10,777 nucleotides of DNA, from NCBI GenBank assembly GCA_026770585.1, contig MU646417.1, positions 620,860 to 631,636 of the forward strand, in the 5' to 3' direction. The notes below the pieces were generated by a model that saw only the letters and a list, made by a program, of their open reading frames with translations, searched no databases and was not told the DNA's origin. Made by a program: the position numbers and the translations under genes. Source of the DNA: Baffinella frigidus. Taxonomy: Eukaryota; Cryptophyceae; Cryptomonadales; Baffinellaceae. Of this stretch, positions 1 through 6,994 are shown piece after piece (within the stretch, counting starts at the first letter, position 1; every line of letters begins with the position of its first letter).

Positions 1-150
1 CACCCTGAACCCTGAACCTTGAACCCTGAACCCTGAACCCTGAACCCTGATCCCTGAACCCTGAACCCTGCACCCTGCACCCTGAACCCTGAACCCTGAA
101 CCCTGATCCCTGAACTCTGAACCCTGAACCCTGAACCCTGAACCCTGATC
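1..150. repeat. C-rich degenerate heptamer array (CCCTGAA)n
   Basis: About 21 tandem units of CCCTGAA with variants CCCTGCA, CCCTGAT and CTCTGAA fill this stretch from the first base, so the array probably extends beyond the window. The unit is one base away from the plant/alveolate telomere heptamer CCCTAAA (T to C on the other strand: TTCAGGG against TTTAGGG). Telomere-derived interstitial or subtelomeric sequence is the likely origin, but this is inference. Similar C-rich tracts on the same strand lie at 791-956 and 10720-10777. Confidence 0.9.
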
Positions 151-204
151 CACGAACGCACCGGTTGATGAGGCTCTCGTCGTGGAAGATCGCCACGATC
201 CCGC

Positions 205-790
205 GCCCCGTGTCCTGTGCCCCGACATCAAAGCTCCCTTTCAATATCCAAGACACGCTGTTCATCTCAACTTTTCGGGGGACTTTATACCACTGAACAC
301 TGGCACGAGCCCACGTCCCGTGTCCTGCGCCCCGACATCAAAGTTTTCCACGGTTACTTCTTAAGTTAACAGAGGTTCCACTTTTGCTCTGAGACGTTCC
401 ACTCTCAACTTTTGTCTCGGTGGGCCGCGCTCCTGCAAGAGGAACCTTTCAATATCCAAGACACGCTAGTCATCTCATCTTTTGTGGGACACGTGTTAGA
501 GCGCATTAGACTACTGATCACTGGCACGGTCCAGCGTCGAGTGTACTGCGCCCCAACACTTCTTCTTCTTTATTACCCTCACATGGTGTGCGCCATGGGG
601 ACCTCGAGAGAGGCCCCCCAGCCTTTTGAAAAGTGATCAACTTAATACTACTCTAATACCGCGATGTGGCGGGCGGGCTTGACTCCTTTCCATACGGAAA
701 ATCGGAGCAGTAGACTACTGAGCACTGGCACGCTCTAGCGTCGAGTGTGACTGCGCCCCGATAACGTTTCAATATCCCAAAGGTTTCAAT
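205..790 (+). repeat. Dispersed repeat family, three degenerate copies (TTTCAATATCCAAGACACG family)
   Basis: Three diverged copies share blocks in the same order. One is CTGANCACTGGCACG (293-307, 515-529, about 717-731). Another is CTGCGCCCCGACATCAAAG or a variant (215-233, 325-343, 546-560, 751-762). A third is TTTCAATATCCAAGACACGC (239-258, 447-466, partial at 766-778), followed by TCATCTCAACTTTTGTGGGAC. Remnants recur at 957-994 and 1606-1670. Short open frames here (for example 182-364 and 412-636) cut across block boundaries and show no protein signature, so I treat the region as non-coding. The stretches 344-440 and 561-712 show only weak similarity to these blocks and nothing else recognisable. 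Confidence 0.7.
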
Positions 791-956
791 CCAAACCACA
801 ACCCCTGAACCCCAAACCCTTATCCCTAACCCTTTAACCCTTTGCCCCAAACCCTTATTCCTAACCCATTATCCCTAACCCTTTAACCCTTTGCCCAAAA
901 CCTAAACTCTAAGCCCTGAACCCCTACACCCTACACCCCACAACCTTCACCCTCAA
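791..956. repeat. Degenerate telomere-like C-rich tract
   Basis: Imperfect repeats of CCCTAACC, AACCCTT, CCCCAAACCC and CCCTACACC run through this stretch, including CCCTAACCCTTTAACCC twice (about 823-840 and 872-889). The interval TTATCCCTAACCCTTTAACC...TTTGCCC is itself duplicated, with a spacing of about 49 bp. It resembles decayed interstitial telomeric DNA rather than a functional telomere. Confidence 0.8.
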
Positions 957-1065
957 CCGACATCAAAGGTTCATTTCAATATCAGAGACGGACCTTGATT
1001 ACTACCGCCCACAGAGAGAGACCGTTAGCACACATTTCCTCTCGAGAGAGACGTTTATCACTACA

Positions 1066-1136
1066 TAGAGAGCGAGAGAGAGAGAGCGAGAGAGAGAGAG
1101 AGAGAGAGAGAGAGTGCGTGAGAGAGAGAGAGAGCG

Positions 1137-1172
<36 letters not shown>

Positions 1173-1176
1173 TGAG
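1066..1176. repeat. (GA)n microsatellite with GC interruptions
   Basis: An almost pure GA dinucleotide run of about 110 bp is broken by sporadic GCGA, GTGC and AGGG interruptions. The Arg/Glu-rich and Ser/Leu-rich open frames on the two strands are consequences of the repeat and are not genes. The flanks share GATTACTACC (995-1004 and 1177-1186), so the GA tract lies between two near copies of a 10-mer. Confidence 0.95.
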
Positions 1177-1242
1177 ATTACTACCAACACGGCAGCCATT
1201 TATGCACCACCACCGAGGCTCCCCGGCACGCTCCTTTCAGTA

Positions 1243-1412
1243 GAGCGCTGTGCAGAGAAGTTGGCCACCGGAAAATAGGAAAATGGGGAAATTGGAGCAA
1301 TTTTGTCCACTTTTGAGAAATTCATGGTACTAAATTTCTCAAAAGTTACGAAACGGCTCCAATTTCTCGATTTTTCGTTATTTCCGGTGGCCAACTTCTC
1401 TGCACAGCGCTC
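1243..1412. mobile_element. Family A inverted-repeat MITE, copy A1, TA target site
   Basis: This is a 170-bp element flanked by TA on both sides (1241-1242 and 1413-1414). Its long terminal inverted repeats begin GAGCGCTGTGCAGAGAAG, continue through TTGGCCACCGGAAA, and end with the reverse complement. Inner arms TTTTGAGAAATT and AATTTCTCAAAA make it a near-complete foldback. Removing the element and one TA restores CCTTTCAGTATCCAAGACGC, which matches the dispersed repeat at 239 and 447, so the empty site supports insertion at TA. TA duplication suits Tc1/mariner-type transposition, but no transposase is present and superfamily assignment is inference. Open frames crossing it are arm read-through. 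Confidence 0.88.
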
Positions 1413-1501
1413 TATCCAAGACGCAATATGCATCTGCACCCCCACCGCTGCGTCTGAGCAGGAGCGCCGAGAGAGGTCATGTGCACTCTACACGTTGTGT
1501 A

Positions 1502-1603
1502 TCCCTTAAGTAGCCAGCCGGTCAAATTTGACCGGCAAGAGGTCCTAGGCAGGTCCTAGGGCCCTACGGTAGGGCGTATGCGCCTACTGGCCACTTAAAG
1601 GGA
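1502..1603 (+). mobile_element. Family B MITE, copy B1, with a near-terminal 20-bp hairpin
   Basis: This 102-bp element has terminal repeats TCCCTTAAGTAGCCA and TGGCCACTTAAAGGGA and is flanked by TA (1500-1501 and 1604-1605). Excision leaves TATCCAAGACACG, the dispersed-repeat motif, again supporting a TA target. A perfect 20-bp palindrome (1517-1536, GCCGGTCAAATTTGACCGGC) starts 15 bp from the left end. The other half carries TCCTAGG twice and the quasi-palindrome CCCTACGGTAGGG (1562-1574). Copies B2 and B3 keep everything except the hairpin sequence. Confidence 0.87.
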
Positions 1604-1605
1604 TA

Positions 1606-1860
1606 TCCAAGACACGTTATTCATCTCGAATTTTGTGGGACGGGTGCTACAGAGCATTAGCGCTCTAATTCCTTCCATAGGACCCTACGGTAGGACATGT
1701 CCAGGGGCCTAGGGTTTTCCTATGGGGGTGAACAGATGGACGATACACTTGAGTGCATCCTCTCGGGTGAGACCCGACTATGGAAAAGACGATGTAAGCC
1801 GTTTCATGCTGCTGGTGGGTCACGATAGCACTAGAGCACGACAGTGTTGAAGTACTAGCG
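1606..1860. other. Unassigned spacer with dispersed-repeat remnant and short hairpin
   Basis: 1606-1670 is a diverged copy of the TATCCAAGACACG...TTTTGTGGGAC repeat. 1674-1724 can fold through CCATAGGA and TCCTATGG and holds CCCTACGGTAGG (1683-1694), a motif shared with family B. The remainder, about 1740-1860, has no open frame of note and no repeat I recognise. Confidence 0.5.
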
Positions 1861-2270
1861 TACAGTGGACGTACCCTAACACATACCCGTCGGGGCCGGA
1901 CTGATTGAGTATGTGTGGAGGGCAGGTATGCGTTATGGTGTCCACCCTTCAGGCATACTTCCTTGCAGGGGGAAATCGGGGGTCGGCCGAAGGAGTATGT
2001 GTGGAGGGTAAGTATGTGTTACGGTAGCCTGTGTTAGGGTAGGTGGACTGTACCAGAGTACTCAGCACAGTACAGTGTCGCCATTAGTAAAGGTGCTGAG
2101 AGCTCCCTGGTCGAACAGACCTCGTCTGTTCGTCGGACTAGCACCCTGCATAAGAGCACAGCGCACTAGAGAGAACTACAGTGCTGGAGTGCGAGCAGAC
2201 CTCGTCAGTTCGGCGCACTATCCCCCTCAGCATCGCCACCACCTTTGCCGCAACACCCCCTTGCGAAGAG
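1861..2270 (+). repeat. Segmental duplication, first copy (offset 992 bp)
   Basis: This block matches 2853-3262 nearly base for base at a constant offset of 992 bp, with scattered substitutions. It contains two near-identical sub-blocks, each holding AAGTATGTGTT or AGGTATGCGTT beside GAGTATGTGTGGAGGG, and the hairpin CGAACAGA-CCTCG-TCTGTTCG (2112-2132). A second hairpin-like motif, GCAGACCTCGT, lies at 2192-2202. The last part (2178-2270) is repeated again at 2463-2555, 285 bp on. I see no credible coding frame. Confidence 0.85.
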
Positions 2271-2462
2271 TGCCGCTACCATCCAGCAATAGCACGGAAC
2301 GTTCCCCCTCTCGGGTGTAGGTTCTACGGTTTAGGGTGTCGGGTTTAGGGTCGCCACCGATGGCGCCCGGGTCCTTGGTGGGGAAAAGGGCCACGCGGAA
2401 GGATAGATGTACAAACAAAGATGGGCTCGAACCCGCCACCGTCTCACTGAGAGGAGGGGAGG
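2271..2462. other. Copy-specific insert between duplicated blocks, with TTTAGGG remnant
   Basis: This stretch interrupts the first duplication unit and is absent from the second, accounting for most of the 285-bp difference between the 992 and 707 offsets. It contains GGTTTAGGGTGTCGGGTTTAGGG (two telomere-like units, 2329-2351). It also holds a 12-mer, GGGCTCGAACCC (2423-2434), whose reverse complement fits the tRNA T-arm/B-box pattern GGTTCGANNCC. No acceptor stem or A box could be paired with it, so it is not called as a tRNA. Confidence 0.6.
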
Positions 2463-2852
2463 ACAGTGTTGGAGTACGAGCAGACCTCGTCTGTTCGGCG
2501 CACTAGCTCCCCCAGCATTGTCTCTACTTTCGCCGCAACACCCCCGTAGAACCTGTAAGGTTGTTAGGCGTTTAGGTCCTAGTCTGGATCAGGCGTGCAC
2601 GGAAGTGAATATATGGTTGCCATGCATGGGAATATATGGTGGCCATGTATGGGAATATATGGTGGCCATGTATGGGAATATATGGTGGCCATGTATGGGA
2701 ATATATGGTTGCCATGTATGGGAATATATGGTGGCCATGTATGGGAATATATGGTGGCCATGTATGGGAATATATGATGGCCATAATCTGTGCTGAGCGC
2801 ACCTTTTTCCCTGCAAGAACGCACCCCGTCAGCTGCGACCAACCCATTACCA
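2463..2852 (+). repeat. Segmental duplication, 707-bp unit body, first copy
   Basis: This is near-identical to 3170-3559 at an offset of exactly 707 bp. It consists of a hairpin-rich block (GCAGACCTCGTCTGTTCGGC), a 23-bp minisatellite and a unique 64-bp tail containing GTCAGCTGCGACCAACCCA. That tail motif also recurs at 4911-4929. Two differences near the left border (2469 and 2476) are the only ones I noticed in this block. Confidence 0.88.
2605..2788 (+). repeat. 23-bp minisatellite, eight units, array 1
   Basis: Units start every 23 bp (2605, 2628, 2651, 2674, 2697, 2720, 2743, 2766) with consensus GGGAATATATGG followed by TGGCCATGTAT. Units 1 and 5 carry GGTTGCC instead of GGTGGCC, and the last has GATGGCC. 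Because 23 is not a multiple of three and the unit contains no stop in most frames, several frames on both strands stay open with a 23-residue period. That explains the apparent 86-129-residue Tyr/Trp/Met-rich peptides, which I regard as artefacts. Confidence 0.95.
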
Positions 2853-3559
2853 TACAGTGGAACTACCCTAACACATGTCCGTCGGGGCCGGACTGATTGA
2901 GTATGTGTGGAGGGTAGGTATGCGTTATGGTGTCCACCCTTTAGGCATACTTCCTTGCAGGGGGAAATCGGGGGCCGGCCGAAGGAGTATGTGTGGAGGG
3001 TAAGTATGTGTTACGGTAGCCTGTGTTAGGGTAGGTGGACTGTACCAGAGTACTCAGCACAGTACAGTGTCGCCATTAGTAAAGGTGCTGAGAGCTCCCT
3101 GGTCGAACAGACCTCGTCTGTTCGTCGGACTAGCACCCTGCATAAGAGCACAGCGCACTAGAGAGAACTACAGTGCTGGAGTGCGAGCAGACCTCGTCTG
3201 TTCGGCGCACTAGCTCCCCCAGCATTGTCTCTACTTTCGCCGCAACACCCCCGTAGAACCTGTAAGGTTGTTAGGCGTTTAGGTCCTAGTCTGGATCAGG
3301 CGTGCACGGAAGTGAATATATGGTTGCCATGCATGGGAATATATGGTGGCCATGTATGGGAATATATGGTGGCCATGTATGGGAATATATGGTGGCCATG
3401 TATGGGAATATATGGTTGCCATGTATGGGAATATATGGTGGCCATGTATGGGAATATATGGTGGCCATGTATGGGAATATATGATGGCCATAATCTGTGC
3501 TGAGCGCACCTTTTTCCCTGCAAGAACGCACCCCGTCAGCTGCGACCAACCCATTACCA
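2853..3559 (+). repeat. Segmental duplication, second full 707-bp unit
   Basis: This unit contains the block homologous to 1861-2178 followed directly by the hairpin block, the 23-bp array (3312-3495) and the GTCAGCTGCGACC tail, without the 192-bp insert seen in the first unit. Continuity with the third partial unit at 3560 gives the tandem period of 707 bp. High identity, including identical array variants, indicates recent unequal exchange or, alternatively, an assembly duplication. Confidence 0.87.
3312..3495 (+). repeat. 23-bp minisatellite, eight units, array 2
   Basis: This is an apparently identical copy of array 1, displaced by 707 bp. It has the same unit number, the same GGTTGCC variants in units 1 and 5 and the same terminal GATGGCC unit. 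Minisatellites usually change unit number quickly, so equality implies a very recent duplication or homogenisation. Confidence 0.95.
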
Positions 3560-3865
3560 TACAGTGGAACTACCCTAACACATGTCCGTCGGGGCCGGAC
3601 TGATTGAGTATGTGTGGAGGGTAGGTATGCGTTATGGTATCCACCCTTTAGGCATACTTCCTTGCAGGGGGAAATCGGGGGCCGGCCGAAGGAGTATGTG
3701 TGGAGGGTAAGTATGTGTTACGGTAGCCTGTGTTAGGGTGGGTGGACTGTAAACCCTCACTCCCAAACCCCACGACCAACCCACACCGTCACACGAACAA
3801 AGGGCCCCCACCTGCGTAGAACCTGCCAGGGTTGTAGCGTTTAGGTCCTATTCTTACAAGGCCTT
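3560..3865 (+). repeat. Third, truncated duplication unit and degenerate tail
   Basis: 3560-3750 repeats the start of the unit (ACAGTGGAACTACCC to GTGGACTGTA), then breaks into CCCTCACTCCCAAACCCC. 3811-3850 resumes weak similarity to the hairpin block (CGTAGAACCTG...GCGTTTAGGTCCTA). The middle of the unit and the 23-bp array are missing, so this copy has an internal deletion. Confidence 0.75.
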
Positions 3866-4046
3866 CCACACGAGGCTATCCATGCGAACAGAATAAAAGA
3901 ACATTTTAAAATTTGTGGGGAAATGATCATGTTTCCGTACGGATGTCCGTACGGAAACGTGATCAAATGCTGACTTTTAGCGTGTTTCCTGGGCAATAAT
4001 CCAATAATTGACTTATGAATCTGTTCGCATGGATAGCCTCGTGTGG
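3866..4046. mobile_element. Family C foldback element, copy C1
   Basis: The terminal inverted repeats of about 27 bp begin CCACACGAGGCTATCCATGC (3866-3892 and 4020-4046). A strong internal hairpin (3925-3964) pairs GATCATGTTTCCGTACGGA with its complement around a 2-nt loop, with one mismatch. A TTTGTGGGG block left of the hairpin and CGTGATCAAA right of it parallel copies C2 and C3. No target duplication is evident at the borders and no coding sequence is present. Confidence 0.78.
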
Positions 4047-4295
4047 CTCACGGGAGGGCATACATGGTGGCTATGTTGGTTTCGATCCGTACAGTCCACC
4101 TACCCTAACACAGGCTACCGTAACACATACTTACCCTCCACACGTACTCCTTCGGCCGCCCCCGACGGGCCGGCTCGAAACACACACACGTAAGGACCAC
4201 CCCACCAACGCTGGTCAGCGCTATCCGGAGGCTGGAGGCTGGTTCCCAACCAGAGAACATCAACAACTTGGCACTGCGAGGGTCGTGCGGATGTT
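4047..4295 (-). repeat. Inverted fragment of the segmental duplication, and spacer
   Basis: 4089-4158 is close to the reverse complement of 1984-2053 (GTACAGTCCACCTACCC to CTCCTTCGGCCG), with only scattered differences. The flank at 4057-4078 (GGCATACATGGTGGCTATG) resembles the 23-bp unit. A short motif, GATCCGTA followed by ACACACGTAAG, appears around 4083-4192 in pieces and recurs at 4569-4593 and 4604-4627. The Leu/Ser-rich frame running from here into the CT tract is not a gene. Confidence 0.7.
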
Positions 4296-4494
<199 letters not shown>

Positions 4495-4656
4495 TTGCCA
4501 CATGCATGCCCTCTCAACGCAGCAGAAATAGATACCTTTACTGATGGCGACAACGCACGTAAGTTTTCTTCAATCCGTACCAAACACACGTAAGGGCATA
4601 CATTCGATCCGTAACAAACACACGTAAGTTTTCTCCTGCGAGAAAAAGGTGACGTC

Positions 4657-4906
4657 CCACTCGAGGCTAGAAATGGGACCATGTTAAAACAGAGCTTCTT
4701 TTACAAGTGCAGGGAAAAAAAGAAATGTGTAGTAATTTTCATACAAATAGGGGCCTTTGGTCACGTAGCTCAAGTTATAACCAAGTTATAACTTGGTTAT
4801 AACTTGAGCTGGTTATAACTTGAGCTACGTGACCACGCATGCCCGTGACTGGTACTAAATTTAACAACCCCACATTTAAACGACCCCCTCTTCCAGCCTC
4901 GAGTGG
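4657..4906. mobile_element. Family C foldback element, copy C2, with 44-bp perfect palindrome
   Basis: Terminal repeats CCACTCGAGGCTAGAA and TTCCAGCCTCGAGTGG enclose 250 bp. The centre holds a spacer-free 44-bp perfect palindrome (4767-4810, AGCTCAAGTTATAACC... and its complement). It is followed by an extra copy of one arm (4811-4827), so GTCACGTAGCTCAAG (4760-4774) can pair only with the duplicated outer arm ending at 4833. Two alternative cruciforms are therefore possible. GTGTAGTAATTTTC (4727-4740) matches the core of the 4-bp-TSD family, and the reverse complement of 4849-4875 matches 9100-9126 in C3. Confidence 0.8.
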
Positions 4907-5029
4907 CAACCCGTCAGCTGCGACCAACCCACACTTCACACCCTCCACAAAAAAGCGCTGATCGGTCATCACCCTGGTTTCCCGAACGCCCGTGTTTCCC
5001 ACACACATCATCCGCATGTCTACTCGCAT

Positions 5030-5434
5030 CCCCAGTCCATCTAAACACGTCATCGGTCCATCTACACACATTATCTACTCTCTTTTCGGTTGGGACACCT
5101 TACTCTGCGGCGAAATAGTGTCTCCCGTCCGTTGGAGCCATTCTTGCCCGCGACTCCGGACGCGTCTCGTACACCCCTCTCTGTCCAACTACACGCATCC
5201 CCAGTCCATCTAAACACATCCCCCGTCCATCTACACGCATCATCCGTCCATCTAGACCCCTTATCAGTCCATCTACACGCACCATCAGTCCATCCACTCT
5301 CTTTTCGGTTGGGACACCTCACCCTCCGGCGAAATAGTAATTCCCTTCAGTTGGAGCCATTCTTGCCCGTGACTCTGGACGCGTCTCGTACACCCCTCTC
5401 GTCAGCAGCGCCGCTCTGCAAAACGGATGTATAG
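5030..5434 (+). repeat. 219-bp tandem duplication around a 21-bp minisatellite
   Basis: TCTTTTCGGTTGGGACACC through GGACGCGTCTCGTACACCCC occurs at about 5081-5178 and again 219 bp on (5300-5397). The interval contains six 21-bp units starting at 5183, 5204, 5225, 5246, 5267 and 5288 (consensus GTCCATCTACACGCATCCC), with two looser units near 5034 and 5053. Both periods are multiples of three, so a frame at 5090-5434 stays open and gives heptapeptide repeats (VHLHASP-like), and the reverse strand is open too. Between the duplicates, changes are not biased to silent sites (three silent against about five replacement codons), which argues against coding. Confidence 0.85.
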
Positions 5435-5655
5435 ACTGTTAAAAACAGATGTACAGACTGTTAAAATAGATGCAGACTCCCAAAACAGATGTATCCATTA
5501 AGTGACCAACGGGCGAACAATCGCCCGTGGAAGCCCTAGACACGTCCTAGGGCCCTACGGAAGGGCGTATGAGCCTACTGGCCACTTAAGGGATAGACTA
5601 TTAAAATAGATTTGGCCTCCCAAAACGGATGTATGGACTGTTAAAATGCCTTTGC
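5420..5655 (+). repeat. Degenerate 21-22-bp repeat array interrupted by element B2
   Basis: Units resembling AAAACAGATGTACAGACTGTT run from 5420 to 5493 and resume at 5594-5648 on the other side of B2. Examples are AAAACGGATGTATAGACTGTT at 5420 and AAAACGGATGTATGGACTGTT at 5622. Continuity of the array across B2 defines the empty site as GATG-TA-GACT. Confidence 0.82.
5494..5593 (+). mobile_element. Family B MITE, copy B2
   Basis: This 100-bp element is flanked by TA (5492-5493 and 5594-5595) within the 21-22-bp repeat array. Ends are TCCATTAAGTGACCA and TGGCCACTTAAGGGA. A hairpin with an 8-bp stem and 4-nt loop (5509-5528, ACGGGCGA-ACAA-TCGCCCGT) starts 15 bp from the left terminus, as in B1, but with unrelated stem sequence. 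The right half (GTCCTAGGGCCCTACGGAAGGGCGTATGAGCC in B1-like order) is conserved. Confidence 0.87.
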
Positions 5656-5696
5656 CGTCCGAGACTCTGGACACGCGTTCCCGCTCGAAAACTTTC

Positions 5697-5986
5697 CTTT
5701 CCTTGAGGCAATTGACTTGAAGGCTTTTCTGGTGCAAATTTGGTCACGTTACCCCCTAGAATCTGGGGTCAACGAAACCCTCGTAGCCCACCGTGTGGCC
5801 AAAAACCCATCCGTTCCTCATACCCCCCTCTTGTCAGCAGCGCCGCGCTGCAGCGTTTTGAGGTTTAGGGTTTAGGGTTCACGGCCACACGGTGGGCTGC
5901 GAAGGTTTCGTTGACCCCAGATTCTAGGGGGTAACGTGACCAAATTTGCACCAGAAAAGCCTTAAAGTCAATTGCCTCAAGGAAAG
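5697..5986. mobile_element. Large inverted repeat with 104-bp arms and telomere-like spacer
   Basis: Arms 5697-5800 and 5883-5986 are reverse complements with three mismatches (about 97% identity). They begin CTTTCCTTGAGGCAATTGAC and end CACCGTGTGGCC. The 82-bp spacer contains GTCAGCAGCGCCGC and two exact TTTAGGG units plus GGGTTC (5861-5880). I see no target duplication. It could be a foldback transposon or an inverted duplication that captured a telomere-like junction. The arm motif GTAACGTGACCAAATTTG resembles the GTGACCAA block of family C. Confidence 0.8.
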
Positions 5987-6083
5987 TTGTCTTTTGATGA
6001 ACGGCCCGTAGTCCACCGTGTGGTTAGTGTTTGGGGACTCTGGACGCGTCTCGTACACCCATCTTGTCAGCAGCGCCGCCTTG
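5987..6083 (+). repeat. Copy of the GACTCTGGACGCGTCTCGTACACCC dispersed repeat
   Basis: 6037-6080 repeats a block also present at 5371-5415 and, in part, at 5152-5178 and 5824-5846: GACTCTGGACGCGTC, CGTACACCC, then TTGTCAGCAGCGCCGC. Upstream, 6013-6022 (TCCACCGTGT) echoes the palindrome arm end. Nothing coding is visible. Confidence 0.65.
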
Positions 6084-6330
6084 CAGGGTTTGGGGGTTAG
6101 GGGTCATAGTTTAGGGTGTGGGGTGTGGGGTGTGGGGTTTGGAGTTTGGGGTGTGGGGTTTGGGTTGTAGGGTGTAGGGTTCAAGGTTGAGGGTTAAGGT
6201 TTTAGGGTTTGGGGTTTGGAATTTCGGGGTTGGGGGTTGGGGTGTGGGGGTTGGGGTTCAAGGTTTGGGTTTTGGGTTTTAGGGTTCGGGTTTGGGTTTT
6301 AGGATTCTGGGTTTGGTTTGGGGTGCGGCA
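6084..6330. repeat. G-rich degenerate telomere-like tract, potential G-quadruplexes
   Basis: Roughly 245 bp consist of G3-5 runs separated by 2-5 T-rich bases: TTTAGGG, GGGTTTTAGGG, TGTGGGG and GGTTTGGGG. 6118-6137 has closely spaced GGGG runs (GGGGTGTGGGG repeated) suited to G-quadruplex formation. Orientation is opposite to the C-rich tracts at both window ends. The Gly/Val/Trp-rich frame through it is a repeat artefact. Confidence 0.9.
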
Positions 6331-6403
6331 GCAGAACGATGACTCTATTGGGGATACCAGCACCACATCACACCACCCTGCCTCAAATTCAGTATACCCA
6401 TTC
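6331..6403 (+). repeat. Spacer with short direct repeat recurring at 6752
   Basis: GCCTCAAATTCAGTATACCC (6380-6399) recurs as GCCTCAAATCCAGTACACCC at 6752-6771. The two copies bracket the first family D element, so they may belong to a longer host repeat. Nothing else is recognisable here. Confidence 0.5.
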
Positions 6404-6675
6404 TAGCTCTGCCTCACTCGGGTTGACCGACTAGTCCCAAGTTCACGTTCTGGGTTTGCTGTACAACTTCGTCAACTTTGCAGCGGAAAAGATCCCGAGC
6501 GCACCAAATTGGTGAGCCCAAATAGTCTTATCCGGGAACAAGTATTTTTCTTTTAAAAAATTCGCACGAAAATTACCACACAATTGCTTCGGACGTTAAC
6601 AGTTGTGTAGTAATTTTCATTACCAGCTTTTAAAAGAAAAATACTTGTTCCCGGATAAAGTCTGAGGCAGAGCTA
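6404..6675 (+). repeat. Family D repeat, copy D1, split by a nested MITE
   Basis: The termini are TAGCTCTGCCTCACTC and GTCTGAGGCAGAGCTA, with an internal palindrome CACCAAATTGGTG around 6503-6515. Removing 6528-6658 and one AGTC restores CCCAAATAGTCTGAGGCAGAGC, which lines up with D3 (CTAAATAGACTGAGGCAGAGC). The restored element is about 137 bp, like D3 and D4. The inverted ends suggest a mobile origin, but the array arrangement could equally be tandem spread. Confidence 0.82.
6528..6658. mobile_element. 4-bp-TSD MITE, nested in D1 (TSD AGTC)
   Basis: This 131-bp foldback has ends TTATCCGGGAACAAGTATTT and its complement, flanked by AGTC at 6524-6527 and 6659-6662. Inner sequence AAAATTACCACACAATTGCTT and GTGTAGTAATTTTCATTACC forms a second inverted pair and matches the core of the elements at 7492, 9818 and 10315. 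Because the host repeat is known, the single AGTC/AGAC at the empty site makes the 4-bp duplication well supported. Confidence 0.9.
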
Positions 6676-6821
6676 GCCATCGTTCCACGATTTTGAGGTC
6701 TGAACCTCGACCTTTTGGTCCCTCCCTGAGGGCTAGTGGTCACATAACCCAGCCTCAAATCCAGTACACCCATCCCCCACACCACCAACGCCCGGATGAT
6801 GCAACAGCCGCGGCAGGGTCC
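6676..6821. other. Unassigned spacer
   Basis: This holds the second GCCTCAAATCCAGTACACCC motif (6752-6771) and ACCACCAACGCCC. There is no significant open frame, tandem repeat or long inverted repeat that I could find. It lies between D1 and element A2. Confidence 0.5.
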
Positions 6822-6823
6822 TA

Positions 6824-6994
6824 GAGCGCTGTGCAGAGAAGTTGGCCACCGGAAATCATGGAAAATCGAGAAATTGGAGTCATTTTGTCAACTTTTGAGA
6901 AATTTAGTACCATGAAATTCTCAAAAGTGGACAAAATGGCTCCAATTTTCCCATTTTCCCATTTTTCGGTGGCCAACTTCTCTGCACAGCGCTC
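6824..6994. mobile_element. Family A inverted-repeat MITE, copy A2, inserted at the end of D2
   Basis: This 171-bp homologue of A1 has the same termini (GAGCGCTGTGCAGAGAAG), the same TTGGCCACCGGAAA arm and the same TTTTGAGAAATT inner arm, flanked by TA at 6822-6823 and 6995-6996. The right-hand TA is the first two bases of the family D end TAGCTCTGCC, so A2 landed on the terminal TA of copy D2. The open frame over it is arm read-through. Confidence 0.88.

Noticed and set aside
995-1243. Arg/Glu-rich protein over the GA tract
   Set aside because: The composition is fully explained by the dinucleotide repeat, and the opposite strand is equally open.
2407-2896. Repeat protein with 23-residue Tyr/Trp/Met-rich period, present on both strands
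   Set aside because: A 23-bp unit without stops gives such periodicity in several frames at once. There is no frame preference, and the same holds for the second copy at 3225-3603.
2605-3495. CRISPR-like array
   Set aside because: The 23-bp units are contiguous with no spacers, and the context is eukaryotic repeat DNA.
5090-5434. Possible 114-residue heptad-repeat protein whose frame survives a 219-bp duplication
   Set aside because: The start is not ATG, the reverse strand is also open, and changes between duplicates are mostly amino-acid replacing.
6209-6406. Gly/Val/Trp-rich 65-residue protein
   Set aside because: It is a translation of degenerate TTTAGGG/TGTGGGG repeats.
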